Shown: in pieces, positions 11,320-23,981 of the stretch
Layout of the letters: each line of letters opens with the position of its first letter
How positions within the stretch are numbered: position 1 is the stretch's first letter
Assembly (NCBI GenBank): GCA_001972305.1
Contig: BDDD01001382.1
Location: 138,628-202,627 of the forward strand
Length of the DNA stretch: 64,000 nucleotides
Source of the DNA: Cephalotus follicularis
Lineage: Eukaryota > Streptophyta > Magnoliopsida > Oxalidales > Cephalotaceae
Direction: 5' to 3'
Position numbers and translations under genes: made by a program
The notes under the pieces: generated by a model
The model's database searches: none
The model's input: the letters and a program-made list of their open reading frames with translations, nothing else
What the model was told of the DNA's origin: nothing

Positions 11320-13410
11320 TGTGACACCCCGTTCTTGGAGAACGCAACATTAAAGCGGTAAAGGCAATTAACATATAATACAGCTCAGGTAAAATCCATA
11401 AAATTTAAAGCTTTTAAACAAACTGTCGGTTGCGGAAGCATAACCAGTTCATAAGCTGTAAACACGTAACGTGCGTCCCATACCGCACGCTACACAAATA
11501 CAAGTCATCACAGTTAATCGCCCATAAAGCGGGGCATGAAATACAGTACAATATAAAATTCTTTCAGAAACATAACCATAAGGATGGTACATCCAAAAAC
11601 ATAAACCACATGAGTTTAAAACAAAACAGGAAGATAACAAGATCAAGAATATAACAGCTTGATCATCGTCCATGCCGATCCAACAGTCCGCTGCATCAAT
11701 CTGTAAAGTAGGGGGTTAGCCTTTGTCCTCACTCGGCTAAGTCATAACAGTAAATCGGGATCAACATAATGCATGTCATGACATGAATGCATAAATGATG
11801 CAGTGCAGTAGAGACCCAGTTTGTACATATATGAAAATATATATACGTATAATAGTACAGTAAAATATTGGTTTTACATATATAAGAAATATATGTATAC
11901 AGTAACAGTACAGTAGTAACCCGGCCAGGGCTACGTCAACAACCACAGTAATGTCCAAGAAGCACCAACAGGCAGTACAGTATGTCCGCATAGGACCACA
12001 ACAGGCAGTCAAGATGTCCACATAGGACCAGAACAGTAGTTATAGCGCCGCCAACTCCTGGCCCCACGCTACACTCCCACTACGGTCCCCACTTCGGGCA
12101 ACCGAGTGAGGCAACAGTACAGTGAGTCACCTAGCCATGCTCCTGGCCCCTAGGTACAACCCTGCCACTAGTCGGCGCTGGCAACCTCCGCCATGCAACT
12201 AGCAGCTCAAACACTATCACAAGCAATTCACAGAGCAAACAGTGAATTTAACACAGTAACAGTACAGTAAACAGTGATGATCGATTTGATCGACAACAGG
12301 CAGTTGTTTTCCAAAATGTTTCCAAAATTTGAAAATAGGTAATTTCGGTAGAAAATATCAGTAACAGTTTCAGTAGTGTAAATTGTTTATCCATTCGGTC
12401 GAAAATACGTTATTCATTCAATACATATTTTCGTACTCAAAATATCTTATTCCGAGCTCATATATGCATTTCTAAAGTATTAACACATTAGAAATCATAA
12501 ACAATACACAAACAGTACACAATCAAGCAGTAAACAGTGCATATGCAATGCATACATATGATCAAATGCACCCTAACAGGAATCGGGATCGTTTCGTATC
12601 ATTAGAGGAAGAAAATCCCAAACAGTAACAAAGACGTCGACGTCTTTCCCAAAGGCGTTGATGTCTTTCACGTCAGCCGTCGATGTCCAGGTCTCAGTGT
12701 CAGCGTGTTCTTCCTCAGAAGACGTCGATGTTATATAAAAGGCGTCGATGTCTTTCACATCTAAATCCACGCAGGTAGCCTAGGGCGTCTATATCTTCCT
12801 ATAGACGTCGATCCCTTTCAATCAGTAACAAGGTAAAACCTAAAAGACGTCGATGTTCAACTAAAGGCGTCGATGTCTTTCCAACAGTAGTCGTCTTCTA
12901 CCGCACGACTTATCAAACAGTGACCTTAACATCCCATAGTCATGCATAATAACAGGTAATCGAGGCAAGGAACTAACATGATGATACACAGAACATATCT
13001 AGCATCTCATATCATCAGTCCAGTAACAAAATCAGTACAGGACTTATGCATTTTATACATCCAAAACCATAAGTCATGCATAAATATCAAGCTCGAAATT
13101 ACAGTATGGCTTTCCCCTACCTCTGGCCTCAAGTTAGAAACTGAAAGTCCACCTCTTTTAGTATTCCAGGAAGTCACTCAAGACCCCAGGTACTGCTTAG
13201 AAGCTCCCTGGTTCATCCCAGCAGTTGGCGTGCAAGCTCCAAGCTTCCTTGCTCAACAATGGTGGAAACGTTTTCTCTCTTTCTCCTGGTGTTATAAAAC
13301 GAGAGAGATAAGTGGGGAGGGCTATTCTTATGTAGATGGCTCCCCCCAACATTCTTCTCCTGGCATTTTATGGCACTCTCATGCTCTCCTCCTTTTCCCA
13401 GATTTCTGCA
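11320..13410 (-). repeat. 5' LTR of element A, cut by LTR B0
   Basis: Aligns with 3969-6058 of the 3' LTR with scattered substitutions (for example TGTGACACCCC instead of TGTCACACCCC at the inner end). It stops at CTGCA (13406-13410), where B0 starts. About 540 bp of the outer end is not present here. It contains the GTCGAC array at 12630-12880 and the TATA-like box at 13292-13299. Confidence 0.88.
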
Positions 13411-13586
13411 TGTAAGGACCCAAATTTCCATATAAGATATTAATTCTGTTTGCTATTGTGTAATTGGCAGATATTTCAAGGGACCCGTAGTATGACCCTA
13501 CGCTCGGGGAGTACGGGGGTTCCGCTCCCCGGTGAGCGGATGGGGGGTCCCGCTGCCCGGACAGTGGGCGGGGGTTTAGGGGGCAG

Positions 13587-13615
13587 TTTTTTTTTTTGTT
13601 TTTTTTTTTGTTTTG
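13587..13615 (+). repeat. T-rich homopolymer tract
   Basis: Interrupted poly-T just before the B0 palindrome array. B1 and B2 lack it at this point. Confidence 0.8.
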
Positions 13616-13618
13616 GAT

Positions 13619-13860
13619 TAAAGGAGTCGACGTTTTTATTAAAGGAGTCGACGCCTTTGGTAGCAGTCGACGCGTTGAAGTTATATGCGTCGATGACGAA
13701 CTGTCTAATGAGAGTCAACGTTTTTATTGAAGGAGTCGACGCCTTTGGTAGCAGTCGACGTCTTAATTCTAAATGTCGACGCGATGAAGTTATATGCGTC
13801 AGTTGACCTGGGCGAAGACTCAAAGGAGTCGACGTCTTTGAGGAAGGAGTCGACGTCTTC
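13619..13860. repeat. GTCGAC-core array, GGAGTC/GACGTC arms (LTR B0)
   Basis: Sites of the type AAAGGAGTCGACGCCTTT. The aligned sites in B1 (45997-46334) and B2 have GCG...GCTTT arms instead. Confidence 0.85.
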
Positions 13861-15060
13861 GCTACAGACAAAAGATAAAATCTGACTTTTTGGCATTTTG
13901 GGAGTAAAATTCTTTAATTGGGGACACGTGGCAGTCCAGGGGAGAATGTTAAAAGGTATTATCTGGGGATCCAACAACTGCAACACTTGGATTGGTTAAA
14001 ATTTAGTCACATGGGCTGCCAAAATTGATAGTTTAGCGTGTGAGAGGTGGGGGAGAAACTTACCCAAGAAGCCATCTCTCTATTTAATGGCAAGAAACCT
14101 TCAAATTAGTCAATTTGAGCTGAGAAAGAGAGTAATCCTGCAGAGTGTGAAGTTTAGAAGTTGTGGAAAGCAATAGAGAAAGGAATTCTAAAGCTAAGGT
14201 AAGGAAATTCTTTACCCATTCTTTTCAAACATCCCCTGTTTTGTTCTAAAATTGATAGCAGATTTTTTTATTGATAACTTCTTCAATTCTCAATGGATTT
14301 TAGAATGGTTGAATGTTCTGGAAACTTTAGAATGTCCTATTTAACTGTTATTCTTTGAGTGTTTCAAGATTCTATCGTTTTCTTGATGTAATTCCAAGAT
14401 TAAAATTGCTGTACAGGCACTGTTTTATTCCAGGATTATGCAGTAGCTTATTTAAATCATATCTCACTCGTTTCTTGATGAAAAATTATATTGCTGGATG
14501 TTTTGAAAACTCTAAGATGTCCTCTTTAACTTTCATGTTTTATGAATCTCTAAATTATGTCGAATTATTGATGAGAATCAAGGATACATTTTACTGCTCA
14601 GGCCCTGTTTCCTTAAGAAATCAGCCACTTTCAAAAATTCGTAGAGGATTCAATTCTCAACCAATTGTTCTGATCTTGAGCTTTCTGAACTCGTAATGAT
14701 GTCTAATTTAATGTTCATGTTTTAAGTTTTTACTGAAAATGCCTAATTCTATATGAATTACTAGCTTTCGCAAAGTGATGCAAAACTGATTTTATGAACC
14801 ATTGAGTCAATACTCAAATGAAGGAAACGTTTATGGATTGTGAAAGAATTGTTATGAAATGATTTTTATGGTTACTTTGAGCTGATCACTCAAAGTAAAA
14901 TGAAGAATGAACCTCCCTTGGATTGCGATCTTCCAAGGGGAATGGAGCGGAAGTGCTCAATGTTAATGGAGCCGAGCGTGCTCACGGACATGCATGTGAT
15001 GTAAGGATAGTAATCGGGGAGTGCACAATGCCCCGGTGAAGCGGTGTAAAGGGGTTCATT

Positions 15061-18000
15061 AAGACTGAATTGTTTCTTTTATTTTATGTACTGGATTAAT
15101 GAACAATGACTATGTTCAATGGGATTATTGTAACGTGGTTTTTATATCTGTCATGTAATGATGGATATCGTGGTTTATTTCATTTCGTACTGTATTATCA
15201 CGCTCCGTTTTTGGGCGATCGACTTTATGTTGGGTTTTTATATAAACTTTTGGGTATCACGTAGTATGGGATGCGTGATACATATTTAAATTCAGCTTAT
15301 TTAATGTTATTGCTGCCGCTATTGAAAGTTTTTGATTATACGTAAAATCGCATAAGCTGAATTATGTTGTGTTGATTGCCTTACCGCTTTAATGTTGTCT
15401 TCGTGGAAAACGGGGTGTGACAGGACGGCCCAAATCCAAGCCTTGCCAAGGCATAGGGTTCGGCCCAAATGCTCTCTCTCTCTCCGCGAATTACTCAATA
15501 ATTCATAAATGACAAAAATAGCCCTTAGCTCGAAAAAATATTTTTATGGTGCTACTTGAACTCACTTCCTCAGAAATGATAAAGTCGAGGAAAATAAATG
15601 TTCACTGGCCAAGCAACATCTCCCTGATGCCATCCTCTTACTAAATGACATGTGCCACTCACATGTCAACTTATTCCAAAACCAGGTAGGACCTGAAAGC
15701 CCGGTTAGTTCCTGTACAAAGATAAATTTCCCAGAACATCCAAAGGTTTTGGTACAACCATCCCAATAATCTTTCGACTATCTAAATAGCCCCGGTATGA
15801 TATCCTATCATTCCTTGCATCCATTGACCAAAGTTCCATGTCTATCATTCGTCAACCGGTTAACCAGTGCTTTACTCTGTCATCAGTCTATGTGTCATGT
15901 GTCTCTCATCATACTTGGCTCCGACCATGGACAAGGGTTTGGATAAATGTCAACCATAGGTAAGACCATGATAACTATAAATTTATGAACTCACTAAAAC
16001 TATCGACAGATATCGCAGGAAACCACTTGTTTCCAATCTGCCTACACCTGGCCAGGATTTAAGTAATCAATGGACATAAATGTTATAGAGCTTGTGACCC
16101 TCAATACTGGTGTGACGATTCCATCTTGCGCACTCGCCCACACATCTCGATGCAGCTCCCACAAGGCCCAAAGAAAACCCTTTTGCCAGCATGTGGCTAG
16201 TGCTGGGGAAGGCGAAAATCAAAGGCAAACGGTTACTACACAATGCATTCCATCCGCTCAAGTTTAATGATACAATGACAATCACTTATTATCTACTAGT
16301 CTCCTTCGACTATACACTACCGAGACAATAGGAACCTTATTGACAGAGGTATGACTCTCCAAATAGGCAACCTATGGTGGGTCGGTTCAGTGATATGCCT
16401 CCTTGCATGCACCCCGCATCAGTTATAGGATAAATCCAAATGGCAACGAGATAATCCATCCTCCTTTACCATTCAGAGCAAGCATACCACGATAATTCTT
16501 TACGATTCATCAATTTCCCTAAGAAAGTGAACATATGACTTGGAACATTTTGTCAGAAGGGTGTAAGGATCTCATTCTCATAACCTCTCAGGCACGAGAT
16601 CCAACCCTTTATCTACAGGGCATTATATGTGTATTCAATTAACTTGGTAATTAATTGATCCATTGAGATGGTTTGGGATATTACATATAACAATAATGCC
16701 ATTGATAATTAAATATGCATGTACACCATGAGTGGAAATAAGAATGTTATAAATAAATAGTGTATATATACAAGCATATAGCCACCACGTGGCATGCAGG
16801 GACACTCTATCTAATAAGACCCTCCATCTATGTGCATGTGAATGGGTGATAAGACCTTTTGGTGTAGCCCAAACCGAATCCGATCACTAATTCATTTGTA
16901 TGTACATCTCATGTTCTATTGATGTGAATACCCTACTGGAATGCAAACCTTGAGTGTGCTCAACAAGTTTACACTCCACATTATCATCCATATTAATAGC
17001 AACGGAGGAAGTCGATGACCTAATGCTATTTAGTTTCATCATATGCTTGATATTACTTGTTTGAGGGATTTTAAGGTCACCTTTTAATTATTAGGCAAAT
17101 CTTTATTAATCACATTACAGGTATGTGCCACAACGTTGAGAGGCCGTTGGAACCTCTAGTAGAAAATAGGCATTCATTTCATGCATCCTAACACCCCAAT
17201 GATAAATCATGGACATCGATTACTGTGACTTGCTTGAGCTCTAAGCCAGCCACTAGTCTTATTCCTCGGTGTGATTATGTCACACCCCGTTCTTGGAGAA
17301 CGCAACATTAAAGCGGTAAATGCAATTAACATATAATACAGCTCATGTAAAAGCCATAAAATTTAAAGCTTTTAAACAAACTGTCGGTTGCGGAAGCATA
17401 ACCAGTTCATAAGCTGTAAACACGTAACGTGCGTCCCATACCGCACGCTACACAAATACCAGTCATCACAGTTAATCGCCCATAAAGCGGGGCGTGAAAT
17501 ACAGTACAATATAAAATTCTTTCAGAAACAGAACCATAAGGATGGTACATCCAAAAACATAAACCACATGAGTTTAAAACAAAATAGGAAGATAACAAGA
17601 TCAAGAATATAACAGCTTGATCATCGTCCATGCCGATCCAACAGTCCGCTGCATCAATCTGTACAGTAGGGGGTTAGCCTTTGTCCTCACTCAGCTAAGT
17701 CATAACAGTAAATCGGGATCAACATAATGCATGTCATGACATGAATGCATAAATGATGCAGTACAGTAGAGACCCAGTTTGTACATATATGAAAATATAT
17801 ATACGTATAACAGTACAGTAAAATATCGATTTTACATATATAAGAAATATATGTATACAGTAACAGTACAGTAGTAACCCGGCCAGGGCTACGTCAACAA
17901 CCACAGTAATGTCCAAGAAGGACCAACAGGCAGTACAGTATGTCCGCATAGGACCACAACAGGCAGTCAGGATGTCCACATAGGACCACAACAACAGTTA

Positions 18001-19428
18001 TAGCGCCGCCAACTCCTGGCCCCATGCTACACTCCCACTACGGTCCCCACTTCAGGCAACCGAGTGAGGCAACAGTACAGTGAGTCACCTAGCCATGCTC
18101 CTGGCCCCTAGGTATAACCCTGCCACTAGTCGGCGCTGGCAACCTCCAACATGCAACTAGCAGCTCAAACATAATCACAAGCAATTCACAGAGCAAACAG
18201 TGAATTTAAACAGTAACAGTACAATAAACAGTGATGATCGATTTGATCGACAACAGGCAGTTGTTTTCCAAAATGTTTCCAAAATTTGAAAATAGGTAAT
18301 TTCGGTAGAAAATATCAATAACAGTTTCAGTAGTGTAAATTGTTTATCCATTCGGTCGAAAATACGTTATTCATTCAATACATATTTTCGTACTCAAAAT
18401 ATCTTATTCCAAGCTCATGTATACATTTCTAAAGTATTAACACATTAGAAATCATAAACAATACACAAACAGTACACAATCAAGCAGTAAACAGTGCATA
18501 TGCAATGCATACAGATGCTCAAATGCACCCTAACGGGAATCGGGATCGTTTCATATTATTAGAGGAAGAAAATCCCAAACAGTAACAAAGACGTCGACGT
18601 CTTTCCCAAAGGCGTCGATGTCTTTCACGTCAGGCGTCGATGTCCAGGTCTCAGTGTCAGCGCGTTCTTCCTCAGAAGACGTCGATGTTATATAAAAGGC
18701 GTCGATGTCTTTCACATCTAAATCCAGGTAGGTAGCCTAGGGCGTCGATGTCTTCCTATAGACGTCGATCCCTTTCAATCAGTAATAAGGTAAAACCTAA
18801 AAGACGTCGATGTTCAACTAAAGGCGTCGATGTCTTTCCAACAGTAGTCGTCTTCTACCTCACGACTTATCAAACAGTGGCCTTAACATCCCATAGTCAT
18901 GCATAATAACAGGTAATCGAGGCAAGGAACTAACATGAAGATACACAGAACATATCTAGCATCTCATATCATCAGTCCAGTAACAAAATCAGTACAAGAA
19001 TTTTGCATTTTATACATCCAAAACCATAAGTCATGCATAAATATCAAGCTCGAAATTACAGTATGGCTTTCCCCTACCTCTGGCCTCAAGTTAGAAACCG
19101 AAAGTCCACCTCTTTTAGTATTCCACGAAGTCACTCGAGTCCCCAGGTACGACTTAGAAGCTCCCTGGTTCGTCCTAGCAGTTGGGGTGCAACCTCCAAG
19201 CTTCCTTGCTCAACAATGGTGGAAACATTTTCTCTCTTTCTTCTGGTGTTATAAAACGAGAGAGATAAGTGGGGAGGGCTATTCTTATGCAGATGGCTCC
19301 CCCCAACATTCTTCTCCTGGCATTTTATGGCACTCTCGTGCTCTCCTCCTTTTCCCAGATTTCTACATATTCTCTTTTGTCTTCTTCTTTCTTTCCTATG
19401 CAGGTTGCATGTGAGGGTGGAACTCCTT
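15061..19428. repeat. Direct repeat, copy 2
   Basis: Second copy of 1752-6119. At the left junction both parental sequences have AAG (15061-15063), so 3 bp of microhomology joins LTR B0 to the end of the plus-strand LTR. Includes 15423-17277, the duplicate of the unclassified block 2114-3968, with no gene seen. Confidence 0.9.
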
Positions 19429-19910
19429 GCATGTGCCATGTGAGAGGTCGGTTTTGGGCATTCCTGGAAACTCACCGACATGCTCAACACGTCACAATGC
19501 ACTTGTAAAGGTATCTGTAAAGACACCAAGGACCCCCAATGCATGTTACTCTGTCAGCGAAGAACGTGACAGCCATTCATTATAAAGGCATCGACGTCTT
19601 TACTTAGACGTCGATGTCTTTTCCACTTTTGTAAGAAAATGTCGATGCCTTCTCTCAAAGTCGACGTGCATACCCAAGCATTCACACGTACCTCGACACC
19701 CAAAGGCGTCGACGTCTTTCCAAAGACGTCGATGTCTTTATCCCAAAACAGCGACGTTTCAAGCTTTGATACACACATTCCATTTCCAAGTCTATGAATA
19801 GGGTTTACAAGCACCTTTTGAGTTCGAAAACTCAGCATTCTCATTAAATCAAGTTTAATGATTACATCATAAATTGAAATATTACATTCAGGAAAATACC
19901 GGGCGTTACA
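17278..19910 (-). mobile_element. Solo LTR of element A, chimeric
   Basis: 2633 bp, flanked by GATTA at 17273-17277 and 19911-19915, with no PPT or PBS beside it. Up to 19428 it matches the A 3' LTR exactly. From 19429 to the end about a dozen substitutions appear in 480 bp. This is expected if the outer end comes from the lost 5' LTR. It holds GTCGAC arrays at 18587-18837 and 19584-19739. Confidence 0.92.
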
Positions 19911-21264
19911 GATTATTTCAGCAAGCATTCATATCCCATACATGTCATGGGTCTTCTAATATTCTTTAGTATTCATTCACCTAAACCTTTACTTCTGCTA
20001 CAACTCTCAATTATGTCACACAGTTTTCCTTCTATAACTAAAGAAACCTTGATTCTCAATCAACGGGAGTTACAAGGAGAAAGAAAAAATTTACAGATAC
20101 AGATTAAAGAGGGAGAAGAGGCATGCAAGCCCAAATGAAAAAATATTACATACGTTCCGATTTTTGTAATTCAATTACACCATTCAACACTTGAATATAA
20201 AACCTTAAACTAGGTTAAGTCCTTGAAGTATCATCATGCATATATATATAAATTCAATCACATGAAGTAATATAACTTGTGATCTATTTGCCACTCTCAT
20301 TATAGTCATTTGATTGAGTAATAATGGAAGTACAAGACCATACCCTAAGGGTTAGGAAACCCTAAAGGTTGGAATTTATTTTTTAGGGTTTCTAAAAACC
20401 CTAAACTATGTTATAGAATTTCGGGTTGGAGTTCTAAAACCCTAAAAGTCAAGGACCTAGAGTTAGGATTTCTAAAACCCTAAGGTTTGGTGTCTAGTGT
20501 TAGGGTTTGGAAAAGCGTAAGGGTTTAAACCTTAAAAGTTTATAATTTAGGGTTTAGAAAACCATAAGGGTTTAAGGTTTGGAAAACCCTAAAACACAAC
20601 CCCTAAATCAAAACCTAATGCCATATGTTATCACATGAGACTTCCATCTCACAAAATTCAAACCCTAGTCGTCCTAAGCCATGATCAAATTGCCAAAATT
20701 AAGTCTTGCAAAATCCAGATTTTTATGAGACAACATTCAAATGATCTTATCCATAATGTTGAAACATGAATTATAATATGATTTTATAAAGCCATAAGTT
20801 CATCATCTCATAATTATGTCTCCTTATTTGACCAAATGAGAGACCTTGAGATATCCATTAATGGAGTTGACCATGGAGGACGTGGTGGTGGCCAAAGGTG
20901 AGTGGTGGTGGTGGTGAAAACTTCCAACACAAAAATTGATCATTTTTACCTTCTAAACCCTTTTAATGAAATCAATTTTTATAGAACCAACCGTAGCACC
21001 ACTTTCATCACCACCAAACCTAAAATTGTAGGAGAGATTAGGGAGGAGATATGGTGGTTATCAGGTCAAAACACTAGAAGATAAAATGATCATCATATCA
21101 TCCTCTTTACTACCATGGCATTAAACTAAATTTTTAAACAACTTTGAACAATAAATTTGCCATACATTCCTAGTAACCCTAAATCCAATTCAAGCCATAA
21201 ACACCATGAAAACTCAATCAATACAAGAAAATATGATCACTAAAACAACTTACAAGCCTCAATT
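19911..21264. other. Non-coding stretch, probably 5' internal part of a copia element
   Basis: No ORF with a recognisable product. If the PBS at 21265-21278 is real, this is the leader of a minus-strand copia element read leftwards. It contains GGT-rich (20885-20920) and CCCTAAA-rich pieces. Confidence 0.35.
20338..20610. repeat. Degenerate telomere-like CCCTAAA/TTTAGGG motifs
   Basis: More than a dozen AACCCTAA or TTAGGGTTT motifs in both orientations, separated by short spacers. Not a perfect telomeric array. Confidence 0.65.
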
Positions 21265-21278
21265 AAGTTCCGATACCA
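21265..21278 (-). other. Putative primer-binding site of a copia element
   Basis: Minus strand TGGTATCGGAACTT resembles the iMet-type site, and lies a few bases from a possible LTR end (CCATTCCA) at 21284. Confidence 0.45.
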
Positions 21279-21283
21279 TTTTT

Positions 21284-23500
21284 TGGAATGGGTTTTGAAA
21301 AGAAACCCTAATTAAAATTTCGGCTAGCATACAAAGTAGATTTCAAAAAAATTTCTTTACAAAACCAATCCTTATCCAAGCATCATTGATGCTTAAGTAG
21401 GTTGTTAAAATATGTTTCTAATATTAGAGAAGGATTAGAAGTTACAAGATGGAGCCACTCCTTCCTTCATGTTCCTTTAAGATCCAAGGTGAGCTTCCAA
21501 GCGTAGGAATGCCTCTAAAATGGTCCACACCAAGTTGATCTCCCTCTTTTCTTCTAGTTCCAAGCCTTAGGATGCAAGAGGAGCTCTTCCTTTCTATCTC
21601 TCCAAGTCGGCCTAACCCTTTCAAGTGATGGGGAAGTTTCTGTCTCTTACTTCTTTTTAACTTATGCTAGTAAGATATTTCTTTTTGTATGATTAGATCA
21701 AGTGTTCCTTAACCATTAAGAATTTGACTTAGTCAACACCTAAGACTTGTCTTGGCCACAATTTCCTCTTAATTAAATCATCTCATGTTTTAATAAATGT
21801 GTTACTCTAATTCACACCATGTAGTAGAGATCTACACTTGTATTGTGTGTGACTCTTTGGGTTCACTATTACACTAGCAGTATAATTAAATTTCAATTCT
21901 TTCAATCAATGAATTAAAAATTTGTCATCACATGAAAACATTTTAATTGACATTCCTAATTAAAACCTTTTTAATTCTTTATCCTCTGAGATAGGTTATC
22001 ACACTGTCTCAGGCATTCTACTGATCAGTATCGACATCTAGCAATGCATACTGACCCTCCGGTAATATGAATTTTCCTTGAACCATAAAATGTTGTTACG
22101 TGCATGTTTAATCGCCCCATCGTCAGTGCTCAAATTAAACCTAGGGTATGCATTACATCAAACCCTAATAGCTTAATTAATAGGTACCATGATATAATGT
22201 CATTGGCCCCATCATATTAGAGGTGCCTCTCTAATATGAACCGGAGATATCTGAACACTTCCTGCATATCACTGCTCTTACCCTGGCTAGGGATTTCTGC
22301 CAATGACAAATCAATATGAGCATCTTTCCCTTTTACTTGGAGCGATGGATCCAATCTTGCTCACTCACCTATCTCTGCCATAAACCTACCATACCCAATC
22401 AATACCTGTATACTCCACATGGTTAGGAGATATATGTAAGCATTGTTAAAGCATAGCATCATATGCACAAGATACAACTGGTGGCTCGTGTCTGAGGACC
22501 ACTATTGCACAACTGCAATCAGGAATGTCCATTTGACGTACAGTAAAAATTCCATACGGGCATTCCATCTTGTGAGTCAGCTTCAGTGAACTCATTCACC
22601 CACGTGTATTTCCCTTGTCTCCACAACATGACTTGTGAGATCAGTCACCCTCTATACGAGCTGGTATACTATGTGCTAGTGTTATTGGATTAAGCATGCC
22701 CTGAGTACTGAATCCTACAACCAGGAAGATTTAAGAATAAAGCTTACCGATGTTCTAATTCTCACTTCTTGATCTCATCAAGAATTGCAGTTCCTCCAAC
22801 TTTAATCTTAGGACATTCAATTTATACGTTAATACTTTTATTGAACTCATAGCCATTGATAATGAAATATACATTTTATCAAAAATCATTAAAGATAAGT
22901 TTAAATATTACAAGATATGGAAACTGCTTGCAAGACTTATCTCTAACATCTTCATGGTTAGAAGACGTACTTAAGTAGTATCAAAGAATGATATCTTACA
23001 CACAAGATATCACGCGGTGGCTCAAGTCTAAGGACCACTCACACTACTGCAGTAAAAGAAGCATGTCTGACATATAAGTCTTTTAAACTCCATATAGGAA
23101 TTCTTACTGAGAGCCACTTCAGTGAACTCATAAATGTTAGGAGAATCCATGCGTATGCCATATAGTCACTACATAAAGACTTGTGAGAATAGTCAACCTC
23201 TTCAATGAACCGGCATCTAACGTGCTAGTCTCCAGATTACATATGTTCATGTATGTTATCATATGACTAGGAAGGTTCTAGAATAAAGCTTACCAATGTG
23301 CTAAGTCTCACAGCATGATCTCATCGTGGTCTTAGTCATCAAACTTTCTTCTATGGACATTCATTAGTTAGATATATAAAGACATATAAGTGGACAATCG
23401 TCATTGATTAATATAATGACCATCCTTTATTGAACTTTAATGTTTATTAAAAACTATTATTATTGCTAGATAACCCAGCTTGATGAACTTATCCCTAACA
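21284..23500 (-). repeat. Ty1/copia LTR (minus strand)
   Basis: The start TGTTAGGGATAAG (minus strand, from 23500) is well placed directly after pol stop and PPT. The inner end at 21284 is tentative. A second LTR-like start, TGTTAGAGATAAG, occurs at 22948, and 22440-22948 resembles 22949-23500. So the LTR carries a diverged internal duplication of about 0.55 kb, or two LTRs are fused. Confidence 0.55.
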
Positions 23501-23510
23501 ATCTCCCACT
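23501..23510 (-). other. Copia polypurine tract
   Basis: AGTGGGAGAT on the minus strand, between the pol stop and the LTR start. Confidence 0.75.
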
Positions 23511-23514
23511 AATA

Positions 23515-23822
23515 CTATAGCCAGTTTCCCATGTGTCCCACACCCATCCCAAAAAAATGTTTGTTAAAGACTCTCTTCGAGAAAGCCTTGGTAAAGGAGT
23601 CAGCTATGTTGTTTAATCTTGGTAATCGGCCTAGCTTGATATTTCTTCTTCCAATGATATCTCTAATCAAATGGAACTATCGCAATATGTGTTTAGACCT
23701 TTGGTGTGACTGGGGTTCCATGGCTTTTACAATAGCTCCATTGTTGTCACAATATTAAGATATTGGATCATCAATGGTAGGAACCACTCCAAGATTTGTA
23801 ATAAACTCTTTATCCACACATC
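23515..23822 (-). pseudogene. Ty1/copia RNase H and pol C terminus
   Basis: Minus-strand frame reads FITNLGVVP, then CDNNGAIVKA, SHQRSKHIL, FHLIRDIIGRR, NNIADSFTKAF and ends GMGVGHMGNWL before a stop at 23517-23515. These are the successive conserved blocks of copia RNase H: the catalytic Asp in CDN, KHI, and the AD..TK motif near the end. There is a stop just before YCDNNG and another after KHIL, so it is dead. The upstream part (RT, IN, gag) is displaced by element D inserted at 23823. It shows that the host for the whole right-hand nest is a minus-strand copia element. Confidence 0.88.
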
Positions 23823-23981
23823 TGTAATGACCAGGATTTCCACTCCTTGTATTATTGTAATTCCTGATGTAATTTATCATATATTAATGAGAAGTGATGA
23901 ATTTTCCTAATCACGGTGTATTGATTTTGAGTAAAGAATGTTAAAGGTGTTATACGAAATTAAGAAACACTGGAAATTGGC

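Larger units (their letters stand above)
3969..13410 (-). mobile_element. Element A: Tekay-type Ty3/gypsy retrotransposon, 5' LTR interrupted
   Basis: Read on the minus strand the order is 5' LTR (13410-11320), PBS, gag, protease, RT, RNase H, integrase with a C-terminal chromodomain-like tail, PPT, then 3' LTR (6601-3969). Gag and pol lie in one frame over 4.6 kb with four nonsense codons, so the copy is dead but nearly complete in layout. The left target duplication is GATTA. The outer end of the 5' LTR is missing because LTR B0 starts at 13411. LTR length, iMet PBS and the IN tail (DVFHISMLRRY, EATWE near the end) fit the Tekay/Del clade. Confidence 0.85.
13411..15060 (+). mobile_element. 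LTR B0, 3'-truncated, inserted in A 5' LTR
   Basis: Starts TGTAAGGACCC and shares AGGGACCCGTAGTATGACCC with LTRs B1 (45760) and B2 (49347). It carries a GTCGAC array (13619-13860), TATTTAA at 14081, a donor-like AAG/GTAAGG at 14199, and a 9-bp-stem hairpin (14873-14881 with 14889-14897). It stops at ...GTTCATT, where B2 continues for another 960 bp, and is joined to the second copy of the direct repeat. Confidence 0.82.
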
